A stretch of 64,000 bases of DNA from Melioribacter sp051488685 (lineage in GTDB: Bacteria; Bacteroidota; Ignavibacteria; Ignavibacteriales; Melioribacteraceae): positions 558,001 through 622,000 of the forward strand of contig NZ_JBPSEH010000001.1 in the NCBI RefSeq assembly GCF_051488685.1. Direction: 5' to 3'. The position numbers and the translations under genes were made by a program. The notes under the pieces were generated by a model that was not told the origin of the DNA, did not search any database, and was given only the letters and a program-made list of their open reading frames with translations. Positions 51,969 to 60,969 of the stretch are shown piece after piece (positions within the stretch are counted from its first letter, which is position 1; each line of letters starts with the position of its first letter).

Positions 51969-52316
51969 ATGAAAATAAATAAAATTATTTTACCTGTAAT
52001 GATCGTGGCTGTAGTTTTGGTTATTTATATTACATATTTCAATCCAAAGGATGATCTGGGACTCTTTTCTGATTTCGATAAAAACAGCAACGTAAACAGG
52101 GATATAATTGTAAAAGTGATTCACGATAAAGGATTTTTTATCGATCAGGCTTCGGGTGGAACTGTTTTTTACGTTGAAGATAGAGCTGGAATTCAAATGA
52201 AAGTTTTGGGTCCTATTAAACTGCCACCGGGAATGGATGTAACAAATAATGTTACTTTGAGAGGACATTTACACGACGGTTATTTTCATGCTGCAGAAGT
52301 CAGGACACGCAACTAA
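51969..52316 (+). CDS. small membrane-anchored OB-fold (CcmE-like) protein
   Basis: Protein of 115 residues with one N-terminal membrane helix (IILPVMIVAVVLVIYITYF) and an extracytoplasmic domain. The pattern NVNRDIIVKVIHDKGFFIDQASGGTVFYVEDRAGIQMKVLGP and VTLRGHLHDGYFHAAEVRTRN resembles the OB fold of CcmE or of tRNA_anti-like periplasmic proteins. The C-terminal haem-attachment motif of true CcmE is missing, so haem delivery is unlikely. It ends 2 bases before uvrB, which suggests co-transcription without an obvious functional link. Confidence 0.65.
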   Translation: MKINKIILPVMIVAVVLVIYITYFNPKDDLGLFSDFDKNSNVNRDIIVKVIHDKGFFIDQASGGTVFYVEDRAGIQMKVLGPIKLPPGMDVTNNVTLRGHLHDGYFHAAEVRTRN

Positions 52317-52318
52317 GT

Positions 52319-54337
52319 ATGAAATTTGAATTAGTTTCCAGTTACCAGCCTTCGGGCGATCAGCCGAAGGCAATTAAGGAATTGGTCGAAGGGCTCAATA
52401 AGGGACTGAAGCATCAGGTTCTGCTTGGAGTTACAGGCAGTGGAAAAACTTATACGATTTCCAATGTGATTAAGGAGGCTAATCGACCTACACTTATTAT
52501 TTCGCACAACAAAACTCTCGCTGCCCAACTCTATTCTGAATTTAAATCGTTTTTTCCCAAGAACGCCGTCGAGTTTTTCATAAGTTACTACGATTACTAT
52601 CAACCGGAAGCCTATGTGGTCAAAAGGGATTTATATATAGAAAAAGATTTTTCGGTAAATGAAGAAATTGATCGACTGCGGCTTAAGGCAACTACGGCAT
52701 TAATTGAAGGCCGACGCGATGTAATTATCGTTGCGAGCGTTTCGAGCATTTACGGTATCGGTGCACCTGATGAATATGCCCGTCAGATTTTATTTCTCAG
52801 AAAAGGTCAGGAAATAAACCGCAAGAAACTTATGAGGGATTTAATCGACATTTATTACACCCGCAACGATATCGAATTTTCGAGAGGCACTTTCAGGGCG
52901 CGCGGAGACGTCATTGAAATTATTCCAGCTTATCAATACGAAGAGGCCATAAGGGTAGAATTCTGGGGCGACGAAATCGAGCGAATCTCGGTGATCGATT
53001 CAATTACTGGCGACACAATTAGAGAGGTAGATTCTGCACCGATCTATCCGGCGAAATATTTTGTAACAACTAAAGAACAGATCAACCGCGCAATCAAATC
53101 GATCGAAGAGGAACTTAAAGAACGCCTGCAGTATTTCTGGTCACAGGAAAAATACGTCGAAGCACAGCGGCTCGAACAGCGCACCCGTTTTGATATCGAA
53201 ATGATGCGCGAAATTGGTTACTGTTCCGGAATTGAAAATTATTCGCGCCATATTGACGGCAGACCACCTGGCTCGCGACCCTATTGCCTTTTCGACTATT
53301 TTCCGAAAGATTATCTTCTGATAATTGATGAATCGCACGTTACAATTCCTCAAATAAGAGGAATGTACAACGGCGATCGCTCCCGCAAAGAAACTCTCGT
53401 TGAATACGGTTTCCGATTACCTTCAGCACTCGACAATAGACCTCTTAAATTCGAGGAATTCGAAAATCTTGTCAACCAGGTAATTTACGTAAGCGCAACA
53501 CCGGGTGATTATGAACTCGAAAAAAGCGGCGGCGCCTATGTGGAACAAATTATTCGGCCTACAGGACTACTCGACCCTGAAATTGAAGTACGTCCCGTCG
53601 CCGGTCAGATTGACGATTTAATCGGAGAAATTCGCAAACGCGTCAAAAATAAAGAACGAACTCTAGTAACTACTTTAACGAAAAAAATGGCCGAAGATCT
53701 TACCGATTATCTCGATAAACTCAACATCAAAGTGCGTTATATCCACAGCGATATCGACGCTCTTGAAAGAGTCGAAATTATACGCGACCTGCGTATGGGG
53801 GACTTCGATGTACTTGTGGGGGTTAATTTATTACGCGAAGGTCTGGATTTGCCGGAAGTTTCACTCGTCGCAATTCTCGATGCCGATAAAGAAGGTTTCT
53901 TGAGAAGCGAACGCTCGCTTATGCAAACTGCCGGCAGAACCGCAAGAAACATAAACGGCAAGGTAATCATGTACGCAGACGTTATAACAGAATCAATGCG
54001 TAAAACAATCGATGAAACTTACCGCCGAAGAAAACTTCAGCAAGAATATAACGATAAACACGGCATTACACCCCAAACCGTCTATAAAAGCGTCGAGGAA
54101 ATCCTCAGTTCGACCTCGATTGCGGATGTTCGTAGAAAAGAGAGCGAACCTGCAGAAACTTCAGTGCTCAAAGTAGTAGAACCGGTCATTAAGTATATGA
54201 CAGACGAACAGAAAAAAGAATTGATTGAACAGATGACCGAAGAAATGTACGCCGCAGCAAAAGACCTCGAATTCGAACGTGCAGCTTTTCTTAGGGATGA
54301 AATTGAAAAATTGAAAAAAAACATCAAAGACAATTAA
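52319..54337 (+). CDS. uvrB: excinuclease ABC subunit B
   Basis: DNA repair helicase-like protein of 672 residues, normal for UvrB. It opens FELVSSYQPSGDQPKAIKELVEGL, with Walker A GVTGSGKTYTISNV near residue 38, and the beta-hairpin region YYDYYQPEAYVVKRDLYIEKD. DESHV is motif II near residue 338, and VGVNLLREGLDLPEVSLVAILDADKEGFLRS lies in the C-terminal helicase half. The UVR domain that binds UvrC closes the protein (AAKDLEFERAAFLRDEIEKLK). The next gene converges 4 bases after the stop. Confidence 0.97.
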   Translation: MKFELVSSYQPSGDQPKAIKELVEGLNKGLKHQVLLGVTGSGKTYTISNVIKEANRPTLIISHNKTLAAQLYSEFKSFFPKNAVEFFISYYDYYQPEAYVVKRDLYIEKDFSVNEEIDRLRLKATTALIEGRRDVIIVASVSSIYGIGAPDEYARQILFLRKGQEINRKKLMRDLIDIYYTRNDIEFSRGTFRARGDVIEIIPAYQYEEAIRVEFWGDEIERISVIDSITGDTIREVDSAPIYPAKYFVTTKEQINRAIKSIEEELKERLQYFWSQEKYVEAQRLEQRTRFDIEMMREIGYCSGIENYSRHIDGRPPGSRPYCLFDYFPKDYLLIIDESHVTIPQIRGMYNGDRSRKETLVEYGFRLPSALDNRPLKFEEFENLVNQVIYVSATPGDYELEKSGGAYVEQIIRPTGLLDPEIEVRPVAGQIDDLIGEIRKRVKNKERTLVTTLTKKMAEDLTDYLDKLNIKVRYIHSDIDALERVEIIRDLRMGDFDVLVGVNLLREGLDLPEVSLVAILDADKEGFLRSERSLMQTAGRTARNINGKVIMYADVITESMRKTIDETYRRRKLQQEYNDKHGITPQTVYKSVEEILSSTSIADVRRKESEPAETSVLKVVEPVIKYMTDEQKKELIEQMTEEMYAAAKDLEFERAAFLRDEIEKLKKNIKDN

Positions 54338-54341
54338 GATA

Positions 54342-55406
54342 TCACCTGCTTTCTCTGTCAATATAAAATCCCAGCGTAAAGAATCCCACCCAGTGATCGA
54401 GAGAATAAGGCGCCGTTGTACCCATTGAACTTCCTTCAAAAGGAAGAAGTTTTTCTGTGTAGGTATCGGAATATTTTATTAACGCACCGTGAATGCTACC
54501 GAGATTTAATTGATCAACTACATTTTTAACAGTCATAAGACCGAATAAAAGCGGATATCTTCCACACCAGAGAGGTTGTGTACCTCGATTTACACCATCG
54601 ATTAATTCTCCATAAAGACCTATAATTTTTTCTTTACCAATAACACCCACGAGATAATTATTTATTATTCTGAGGTCATTATCGATTGCGCTTTTATGAG
54701 CAGCTTCATCAATACCGTAAGGATAATTGTTAAAATCAACGCCGTAATGATTTGCATCGTTCGATATCAATATAAAAATATCTTTTCCAAGCGTTAGTTG
54801 ACGTTCAATAATATATTGAGAAATAATCTCCGAAAGCTCTTTCGATATTATTTCCATTGTGTCCCGATTCATAGCCGTAACCATTACTGGAGTTATCTTT
54901 ATTTCTTTATTATAAAATTGAAGAAACGGGATAACAGCTTCGATCGAATGTTCTATTTGATGAGCCCTGTTATTAATTACATAATAGTTTCGGTCTAATT
55001 TTTTCTTGATAATTTCTCTCAGGGGTGAAATTTTTACGTCGTTGTAAATTCCAGTCCACGCATCATGATTCTCGAGGATTAATTTGTTTCTGAAAGTCCC
55101 CAATTCTTTTCTGACTGTCGAATGTGTAACTCCCAGAATAATTACTTCTTTTGCATCGATCAATTTGAAAAGAGGATGATAAACTTTACCAGCATAGAGA
55201 TAATCGTCGTGAACAGATATTGCGGCAATCAAACGTCCTTTGAAATTAATATTGTCGCTCGAATTTTTATTCAACCAACTAACAAAACGTTCCATCTCGC
55301 TTGCATCCCAGCAAAAACCAACTTTATCCCGAACATCTCTCTTTTCCTGAGTGTAATGTTCAGCAAAAGGCAGAAGCAAGAGCAATATGACCAATATTTT
55401 TTTCAT
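54342..55406 (-). CDS. exported MEMO-family protein (AmmeMemoRadiSam protein B homologue)
   Basis: Protein of about 354 residues related to MEMO1, the metal-binding class of the AmmeMemoRadiSam system. Putative metal ligands are conserved: His in ISVHDDYLYAGKV, His in LGVTHSTV, Asp and His in ISNDANHYGVDF, and Cys in WCGRYPLLFG. The motif IEHSIEAVIPFLQ is also typical. Unlike most members it starts with a clear signal peptide (MKKILVILLLLLPFAEHYTQ), so it should work in the periplasm. No AMMECR1 or radical SAM partner is in the window. A GTG at 55412 is an alternative start. It follows a lipoprotein gene by 7 bases. Confidence 0.83.
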   Translation of the reverse strand: MKKILVILLLLLPFAEHYTQEKRDVRDKVGFCWDASEMERFVSWLNKNSSDNINFKGRLIAAISVHDDYLYAGKVYHPLFKLIDAKEVIILGVTHSTVRKELGTFRNKLILENHDAWTGIYNDVKISPLREIIKKKLDRNYYVINNRAHQIEHSIEAVIPFLQFYNKEIKITPVMVTAMNRDTMEIISKELSEIISQYIIERQLTLGKDIFILISNDANHYGVDFNNYPYGIDEAAHKSAIDNDLRIINNYLVGVIGKEKIIGLYGELIDGVNRGTQPLWCGRYPLLFGLMTVKNVVDQLNLGSIHGALIKYSDTYTEKLLPFEGSSMGTTAPYSLDHWVGFFTLGFYIDRESR

Positions 55407-55413
55407 ATTCACT

Positions 55414-56256
55414 CTATTTCATCACCAGCTCTACTTGCTGAGGTAAATTAATATATCCGTCTTTATTTAACAAGTCTGTAACCCTGTCGGCCACAATATA
55501 GACTGTCCAATAAAGCCATTCTCTAAAGCTGCACTGATCCTTAAAGCTACTTTCAAGATAATATTTTACCAGCCTTGGAATTTGTCTATCAAAGTATTCG
55601 ACCAAATCTTTTTGAGTAATCTTTGAAATATTTTCAATCGTCTTTAATTCATCTTTCTCAAAAATAATTTTACTTCTTAATCTGCCATTGTTCAGAATTT
55701 CTTTTTCAAATAATGCTGCATAGAACCTATCTCCGCCTCTGAGTGGTGGTTCGACTTTAATAATATAATCGGAAATATTTTTCATAATGGAATAGTCACG
55801 AATCACAAAGTACGCAATGTCATTAAAAGGTTTGCTCATTTTGTTTTTCTTGTATTCGTTCTCAATATTATCGAGGCGATCGAGAATAATTATCCTTACA
55901 TCTTTAATTAACGAATCGAGTCTATTTAAAATATCATTATAGTCGTCGCTGGAAATTACGGGGAATGCTGGCTGAAAATTATCGTCGTCTTTTTTTATGA
56001 GGTTATTTGAAAAGAGGAAATTGATTTCTTCGTTAAATTGCATCTGATTTATTTTAAAATACTCTCTAATTTCATCGCTGGGAAATCTGTGCTTGAAAAG
56101 TAGCAGATAATCTTTCTGGCGCTTGCTTAAGTCGAAGTTTTGTTGAGGGACAGTAACAAGAACAAAATTGGCATCGAGAAAATCTTCCGGAGATTTTTTT
56201 GTACTGCATGCGCTCATTAACATTAAAGCCATTATTAAAATGAATAGTCGCTTCAT
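55414..56256 (-). CDS. lipoprotein of unknown function
   Basis: Exported lipoprotein of 280 residues: MKRLFILIMALMLMSAC with lipobox Cys17. The mature chain is highly charged and mainly helical (for example NDILNRLDSLIKDVRIIILDRLDNIENEYKKN). A stretch near residues 55-95 (HRFPSDEIREYFKINQMQFNEEINFLFSNNLIKKDDD) looks like a winged-helix fold, odd for a lipoprotein. I do not recognise a family. Seven bases separate it from the exported MEMO-like gene, so the two may act together in the periplasm. Confidence 0.7.
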   Translation of the reverse strand: MKRLFILIMALMLMSACSTKKSPEDFLDANFVLVTVPQQNFDLSKRQKDYLLLFKHRFPSDEIREYFKINQMQFNEEINFLFSNNLIKKDDDNFQPAFPVISSDDYNDILNRLDSLIKDVRIIILDRLDNIENEYKKNKMSKPFNDIAYFVIRDYSIMKNISDYIIKVEPPLRGGDRFYAALFEKEILNNGRLRSKIIFEKDELKTIENISKITQKDLVEYFDRQIPRLVKYYLESSFKDQCSFREWLYWTVYIVADRVTDLLNKDGYINLPQQVELVMK

Positions 56257-56265
56257 AAACGACTC

Positions 56266-57243
56266 CTATTTAAAACCGATATAAAGTGCCGGCCCGAATC
56301 CTGTTTCTTTTTTTTCCGTTCGCCGAATGCCGGCATTGACTAACCATTCTTTAATTTCGCTTTCCGAGTAAGTGCGTCCTTCTTTTGTAGAGACGAGCAT
56401 ATTCACCGAAAATAAAGCCGCTTCTGGAGGCTCCGTTAAATTATCATTCATCACCCAATCTCTTATTACAATAAAGCCATCTGGAGAGAGAACATCTGCT
56501 GATTTTTTTATCAATTTATTGTTTTGATCATAACTATTCATATGAATTATCGAAGAAATGAAAATCATATCGTAATTTTGGCCGAAATCAACAGATAAAT
56601 AATCACCTTCTATGAATTCGGTTCTATCGGACATCTGCTCTTCGGAAGCATACCATTTTGTAAGCGGTATTACTTCAGATAAATCGAGAATTACTGATTT
56701 TAATTCTGGATTACGTTTCATGAATGCGTATGAAAATGCACCTGAGCCGCCGCCAACGTCAAGCATTTTTTTTACTTTGCCTATATCGATCATGTATGCA
56801 ATGATCTCCGCTTGCAATCTGGCTCTGTAATGCATAGCTGCGATAAATTGTTCTCTTTCAATTTCGTTTCTCTCAAAAGATGCCACACTTCTACCGTGCT
56901 TGATTATTTCCGTAAGCCTGCTCCACTTGCGCCATTGATTTGCTGTATGATGGAGATTTGGCATATAGTCGGTACTTTTTTGCGACAAATATTTAGAAGC
57001 TGTTTCCGTACAGTAATATTTATTTTTAGATTTCTTTAAAAGACCGATTGCACAAAGTGCATTAAGTAAAATGGAGGTCGCAGATTCGTCGGTGTTCAAA
57101 TCCTGGGCAATTTCTTTACTGGTTAACAATTTGCCGTCGAGCTCAGAGAATAGATCGAGTTCGACAGCAGTTAGTAATATTTTGCTAATGCGAAAAGAAG
57201 AAGCAAGCGTTTCGATCTCTCTTTTGTCGAGTAAGTCGCTCAT
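56266..57243 (-). CDS. class I SAM-dependent O-methyltransferase
   Basis: Protein of 325 residues of the Methyltransf_2 (hydroxyneurosporene / plant-type O-methyltransferase) family. The N-terminal dimerisation winged helix spans 1-90 (SSFRISKILLTAVELDLFSEL, LLTSKEIAQDLNTDESATSILLNALCAIGLLKK). The SAM-binding glycine motif is LDVGGGSGAFSYAFMKRNP near residue 160, then VILDLSEVIPL, FIEGDYLSVDFGQNYDMIFISSIIH and a catalytic region DGFIVIRDWVMND. Small-molecule substrate unknown. In the same direction as the YitT gene upstream, 3 bases apart. Confidence 0.87.
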   Translation of the reverse strand: MSDLLDKREIETLASSFRISKILLTAVELDLFSELDGKLLTSKEIAQDLNTDESATSILLNALCAIGLLKKSKNKYYCTETASKYLSQKSTDYMPNLHHTANQWRKWSRLTEIIKHGRSVASFERNEIEREQFIAAMHYRARLQAEIIAYMIDIGKVKKMLDVGGGSGAFSYAFMKRNPELKSVILDLSEVIPLTKWYASEEQMSDRTEFIEGDYLSVDFGQNYDMIFISSIIHMNSYDQNNKLIKKSADVLSPDGFIVIRDWVMNDNLTEPPEAALFSVNMLVSTKEGRTYSESEIKEWLVNAGIRRTEKKETGFGPALYIGFK

Positions 57244-57246
57244 TTA

Positions 57247-58182
57247 TTAGATCCTTCTTCTAAATCCTTCGCCGAGCACCTCGTGCACGTTATAAACGAT
57301 TACAAATGCAGAGGGATCGATGCTCTTGACAAGGTCAACCAGTTTTGATACTTCGCGCAGTGGCACAACAGTCAAAATCATTTCACGTTCCACATTTCGA
57401 TAAACACCTCTGGTTTTGACAGCAGTGCACCCTCTTCCCATTTCAGTCAATATCGTATCGATAATTTCATTGTATTTGTCCGATATAACGTAAGCTGCTC
57501 TGGCGTAGTCGAAGCCGTCAATAATTGCATCAATTAATCGGGAAGAAACGAACAAAAGAAAAATTGCATAAAATGTTAGAGTTAGCGCAGGACGATTGGG
57601 CGAGAGATTTTTTAGTTCAATTATCATTCCTGCAAATGCAATAACAAAAAAGTCGATTATCATTATTGCCTGGCCTGGTTTAATTCCAAACCGTTTATGC
57701 AAAATCGAAGCTACGATATCGGAACCAGCGGTTGTACCTTTAAATTTGAAAACCAGACCGAGTCCAATTCCAAGCAAAACAGCACCAATAAGTATCAAGA
57801 AAAGAAAATCGTTTTTGTACAAATCCTGAATTGGCTTGGTATTTTGCAGGCGAATAAAAGAAAGTCCTGGTATGTCGCCCCTGAAAAGATCGATAAAAAT
57901 TGAATTGAATGTAAAACCGACGAAAGTACGCATACCGAACTTACCGCCGAGTTCCTTAATTCCCCATATAAACAAAGGCACATTAAAAATCCAGATCAGC
58001 ATACCAACTGGAATTTTATTGCCTGACAAATAATGAAATGCCATCGCCAATCCACTTACTCCGCCTGGTACGACCTGTGCATCTACAAGAAATACTCCGA
58101 TACCTACAGCCATAATAGCCGAACCGATTATAATTACGGTATAATCTATTATCGGGTACTTCATAAAAAGTGACTTAATCAT
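57247..58182 (-). CDS. YitT family membrane protein (DUF161/DUF2179)
   Basis: Integral membrane protein of 311 residues. Five or six membrane segments cover 10-215, with the family motif VDAQVVPGGVSGLAMAFHYLSG and RFGIKPGQAIMIIDFFVIAFAG. The C-terminal DUF2179 cytoplasmic domain has RAAYVISDKYNEIIDTILTEMGRGCTAVKTRGVYRNVEREMILTVV and DPSAFVIVYNVHEVLGEGF. Transport or signalling function is unproven for the family. Good ATG start at 58180-58182. Confidence 0.9.
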   Translation of the reverse strand: MIKSLFMKYPIIDYTVIIIGSAIMAVGIGVFLVDAQVVPGGVSGLAMAFHYLSGNKIPVGMLIWIFNVPLFIWGIKELGGKFGMRTFVGFTFNSIFIDLFRGDIPGLSFIRLQNTKPIQDLYKNDFLFLILIGAVLLGIGLGLVFKFKGTTAGSDIVASILHKRFGIKPGQAIMIIDFFVIAFAGMIIELKNLSPNRPALTLTFYAIFLLFVSSRLIDAIIDGFDYARAAYVISDKYNEIIDTILTEMGRGCTAVKTRGVYRNVEREMILTVVPLREVSKLVDLVKSIDPSAFVIVYNVHEVLGEGFRRRI

Positions 58183-58251
58183 GGTACTCCAAAAATTTAT
58201 TTTTTGAGGACTAAAATAGTCAGATGGGAATTGTGAAAAAAGTTATAAAGT

Positions 58252-58572
58252 TTAAAGTTTGCCGTTGCGGTACATCATGCGTGTTTTAATTCTGAGTAGC
58301 TGGCGTTCAATTATCAAATCGGCAAGCCTTGCAGGGATGGCAGTTTTATTTCTATCATACAAAATTTCATTAACCTTCGCTTCGTCGACGTCAATTCTGT
58401 ACAAATTATTTATGAATCTTCCGTAGTCCCGTGCCATTAATTCTTTTATTTTCTCTACGAGATAAACGCGAATGAATTCAATATCGTTCTTTGCAGGAAG
58501 ATTAGTTTCATCGAGCGAAAAATCTTTATTTAACGTATTCACCAATTCGGAATAAATGTCTACATCGCTCAT
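58252..58572 (-). CDS. hypothetical protein
   Basis: Soluble protein of 106 residues, not recognised by name. The body is helical: DVDIYSELVNTLNKDFSLDETNLPAKNDIEFIRVYLVEKIKELMARDYGRFINNLYRIDVDEAKVNEIL, then PARLADLIIERQLLRIKTRMMYRNGK. The short acidic start and the RFINNLYRIDVDE core look well conserved in style. The start at 58570-58572 is preferred because CGGAGA lies 7 bases ahead; an upstream in-frame start at 58626 has none. It lies between the YitT gene and a terminator. Confidence 0.68.
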   Translation of the reverse strand: MSDVDIYSELVNTLNKDFSLDETNLPAKNDIEFIRVYLVEKIKELMARDYGRFINNLYRIDVDEAKVNEILYDRNKTAIPARLADLIIERQLLRIKTRMMYRNGKL

Positions 58573-58684
58573 TTTTTTCTCCGAAATCGAAATTGACTTG
58601 TTAAAATTTTCTACGGACAGAATCAAAGAAATGACTGTTTATTACGGAGAACAAGTTAATAAATCGCACCGACAGGGTCAAATT

Positions 58685-58726
58685 AAAAAACGGCAAACAC
58701 GCATCGAAGTTAGATACGCGTTTGCC
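58685..58726 (-). terminator. intrinsic terminator after the ABC permease gene
   Basis: GGCAAACACGCATC (58692-58705) pairs with GATACGCGTTTGCC (58713-58726), with one A-C type mismatch. On the minus strand it is followed by GTTTTTTAATTT. It lies just past the permease stop at 58735. Confidence 0.85.
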
Positions 58727-58734
58727 ACAATAAA

Positions 58735-59994
58735 TTACTGTTTAAGCCAGCGGAATACTTCCGACCATTTTGGTTTCTTGCCTGTAATTAAAATTCCCAC
58801 ACGATAAATTTTTCCGGCTACAGGGAATATGGCAATTATGGTAAGAATATTTATTAGAATTGCGGCTATCAACTGCCAGGTTGGCACGTCAATTAAAGTC
58901 ATTCTTGCAGGCATTACGATTACTGATGAAAATGGGAACAAAGAGGCAATCTCAGCGTAAGGCTTATTCGGATTTTCCATAATCGAAAAAGCTATGAAAA
59001 ATGGAATTATGATAAGCATCATTATCGGCATAGTACCGGATGAAGCATCCTGTGGGTTGTCGAATATTGCGCCTACAGTTGCGAACAATCCAATAAACAG
59101 TACCAATCCAATGAAGAAATTAACAAGGACATAGAGCACCACGTTAGTATCGATTTCAAGAACCAGATTATCGGGGAGTGTTAACCAGGAAGATGAAACG
59201 ACACCCATAATCGTAAAGAGCCAGATTCCCATTTGAACCAATCCGGTAATCGACGCTCCGAGTATCTTGCCTGTCATCAATTCTTTCGGCTCTACCGATG
59301 AAAGAACAATTTCGACAATCCTATTACTCTTCTCTTCAATTACCGATTGAAGCGTAATCTGACCGATGATAAGCAAACTCATATAGAGCAGAAACGTAAA
59401 GGCGTAGGCAAGAATTATATTGCCGTATCCTTCTTCTTTAATTTGCTCTTCTTCAGAGACTTTGAAACCGGCAAAATCGACCCCACGTCGCGCAAACTCG
59501 AGTTCTTCTGGGTTTAGCGTCTTATTCATAAAATAAGCATCAACCAGCACTTTATTTATTGGTCCGTTCAATTCTCTCGAGAGTGCAATGTTTTGTGGCG
59601 ACTTAGAATAATATTCTATTTTCTTATCTTTAAGTGCCGATGAAGGAACAAATATCACGCCCGTCAATGATTCGTCAACAATTTTGTTTCTTATTTCCTC
59701 TAAATGTTTTTTGAATTCTTCCCTTTTCATCGATTTGTAAAGGAAGACATAGTGTTTTTCTTTGACAAAATCTGCATTCGAAAATTCATACTTAAAAGCA
59801 GATGTCAGTTCTTCATTCTCGGTAATCAATTCAAAATTGAGATTTTTACTCTCAGTGCTGTAAAGCAATGCCTGTACACCAAAAATTACGATTATAAGTC
59901 CTGGTATCAATAATGTCGTAGTAATAAAAGCTTTAGAAAAAAGGCGCTCTCTCAATTCTCTTTTAATGATTGCAAGTACTCTGTAATTAAACAT
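58735..59994 (-). CDS. ABC-2 type transporter permease (NatB-like)
   Basis: Permease of 419 residues. One N-terminal membrane helix (FITTTLLIPGLIIVIFGVQALLY), a large extracytoplasmic domain at about 50-185, then five or six membrane segments from residue 190 on, including YAFTFLLYMSLLIIGQITLQSVIEEKSNRIVEIVLSSVEPKELMTGKILG. This is the NatB/YhaP layout. The start is the ATG at 59992-59994, behind AAGGAGGGC. The upstream frame to 60093 lies inside the ATPase gene. It overlaps that gene by 8 bases. Confidence 0.9.
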   Translation of the reverse strand: MFNYRVLAIIKRELRERLFSKAFITTTLLIPGLIIVIFGVQALLYSTESKNLNFELITENEELTSAFKYEFSNADFVKEKHYVFLYKSMKREEFKKHLEEIRNKIVDESLTGVIFVPSSALKDKKIEYYSKSPQNIALSRELNGPINKVLVDAYFMNKTLNPEELEFARRGVDFAGFKVSEEEQIKEEGYGNIILAYAFTFLLYMSLLIIGQITLQSVIEEKSNRIVEIVLSSVEPKELMTGKILGASITGLVQMGIWLFTIMGVVSSSWLTLPDNLVLEIDTNVVLYVLVNFFIGLVLFIGLFATVGAIFDNPQDASSGTMPIMMLIIIPFFIAFSIMENPNKPYAEIASLFPFSSVIVMPARMTLIDVPTWQLIAAILINILTIIAIFPVAGKIYRVGILITGKKPKWSEVFRWLKQ

Positions 59995-60940
59995 TTTTGC
60001 CCTCCTTATCCGATAACGAAAATTGAGTTTCGGAATCGACTTCGTTGCCAACGGTTTCAACAAATATTTCGTGAAGCGAGATATCGTTGGCATTGAATTT
60101 TTTTATCTCAACTCCATTATCAATCAGTAGTTTCAACAAGTCCTGTATTTGTGATTCTTTGTGTACTCTTATTCCAGTCGAATTACCAAAGTCTTCTATT
60201 TTTTCTACTATCTCATTATGTTTTTTCAGGAATGAAATATCTCCGTTATAGACGAGACTTACATTCCTGTTAGCATACTTAGATTTTAGTTCTTCGAGGG
60301 AGCCCTTCAAAACTATTTTTCCTTTATCGATAATTGCCACGTGGTCACACATCTTTTCGGCATAATCAATCAGGTGAGTCGAAAGTATTATTACCTTGCC
60401 TCTCCTTTTCATTTCAAGAATAATTTCTTTCAGGATATTTGTATTAATCGGGTCGAGTCCGGAAAACGGTTCATCAAGAATAATAAACTCCGGGTCGTGG
60501 AGAATAGTAGTGATAAACTGGATCTTCTGCTGGTTTCCTTTGGAGAGGTCTTCTATTTTCGACATTCGTCGGTCATAGAGCTCGAATTTCTTCAAGTATT
60601 CGATCGCTTGTTTATGTACCTCTTTGCCGGTTTTGCCTTTAAGTTCAGCGAAATAGTGGAGTGTTTCGAGAACTCTCATTTTTTTATAAAGTCCTCTTTC
60701 TTCCGGCAGATAACCCACCTTGCTTTTAAATTCCCTGCCTACTTTAACGCCTTTAAGAATTACTTCGCCTTCGTCTGGCAGATAGATGCCCATCATCATT
60801 CTGATGGTTGTAGTTTTACCCGCTCCATTTCTGCCAATTAATCCAAATATCGAGCCGTCGGGCACCTCGAAAGAGGCGCCGTCGACAGCTACAATTTTAT
60901 CGAATCTTTTGGTAAGATTATGTACTTCTAAAGAATTCAT
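59987..60940 (-). CDS. ABC transporter ATP-binding protein (NatA-like)
   Basis: ATPase of 317 residues. Walker A GRNGAGKTTTIRMMMGI near residue 37, signature DLSKGNQQKIQFITTILHDPE near residue 134, Walker B FIILDEPFSGLDP, and switch His in STHLID. The last 100 residues are the accessory domain. Pairs with the NatB-like permease, with which it overlaps by 8 bases. Substrate unknown; sodium or a toxic compound are the usual guesses for the family. Confidence 0.92.
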   Translation of the reverse strand: MNSLEVHNLTKRFDKIVAVDGASFEVPDGSIFGLIGRNGAGKTTTIRMMMGIYLPDEGEVILKGVKVGREFKSKVGYLPEERGLYKKMRVLETLHYFAELKGKTGKEVHKQAIEYLKKFELYDRRMSKIEDLSKGNQQKIQFITTILHDPEFIILDEPFSGLDPINTNILKEIILEMKRRGKVIILSTHLIDYAEKMCDHVAIIDKGKIVLKGSLEELKSKYANRNVSLVYNGDISFLKKHNEIVEKIEDFGNSTGIRVHKESQIQDLLKLLIDNGVEIKKFNANDISLHEIFVETVGNEVDSETQFSLSDKEGKNV

Positions 60941-60969
60941 TCTACCCTCGAAAAAAATTAAAAATCAGT

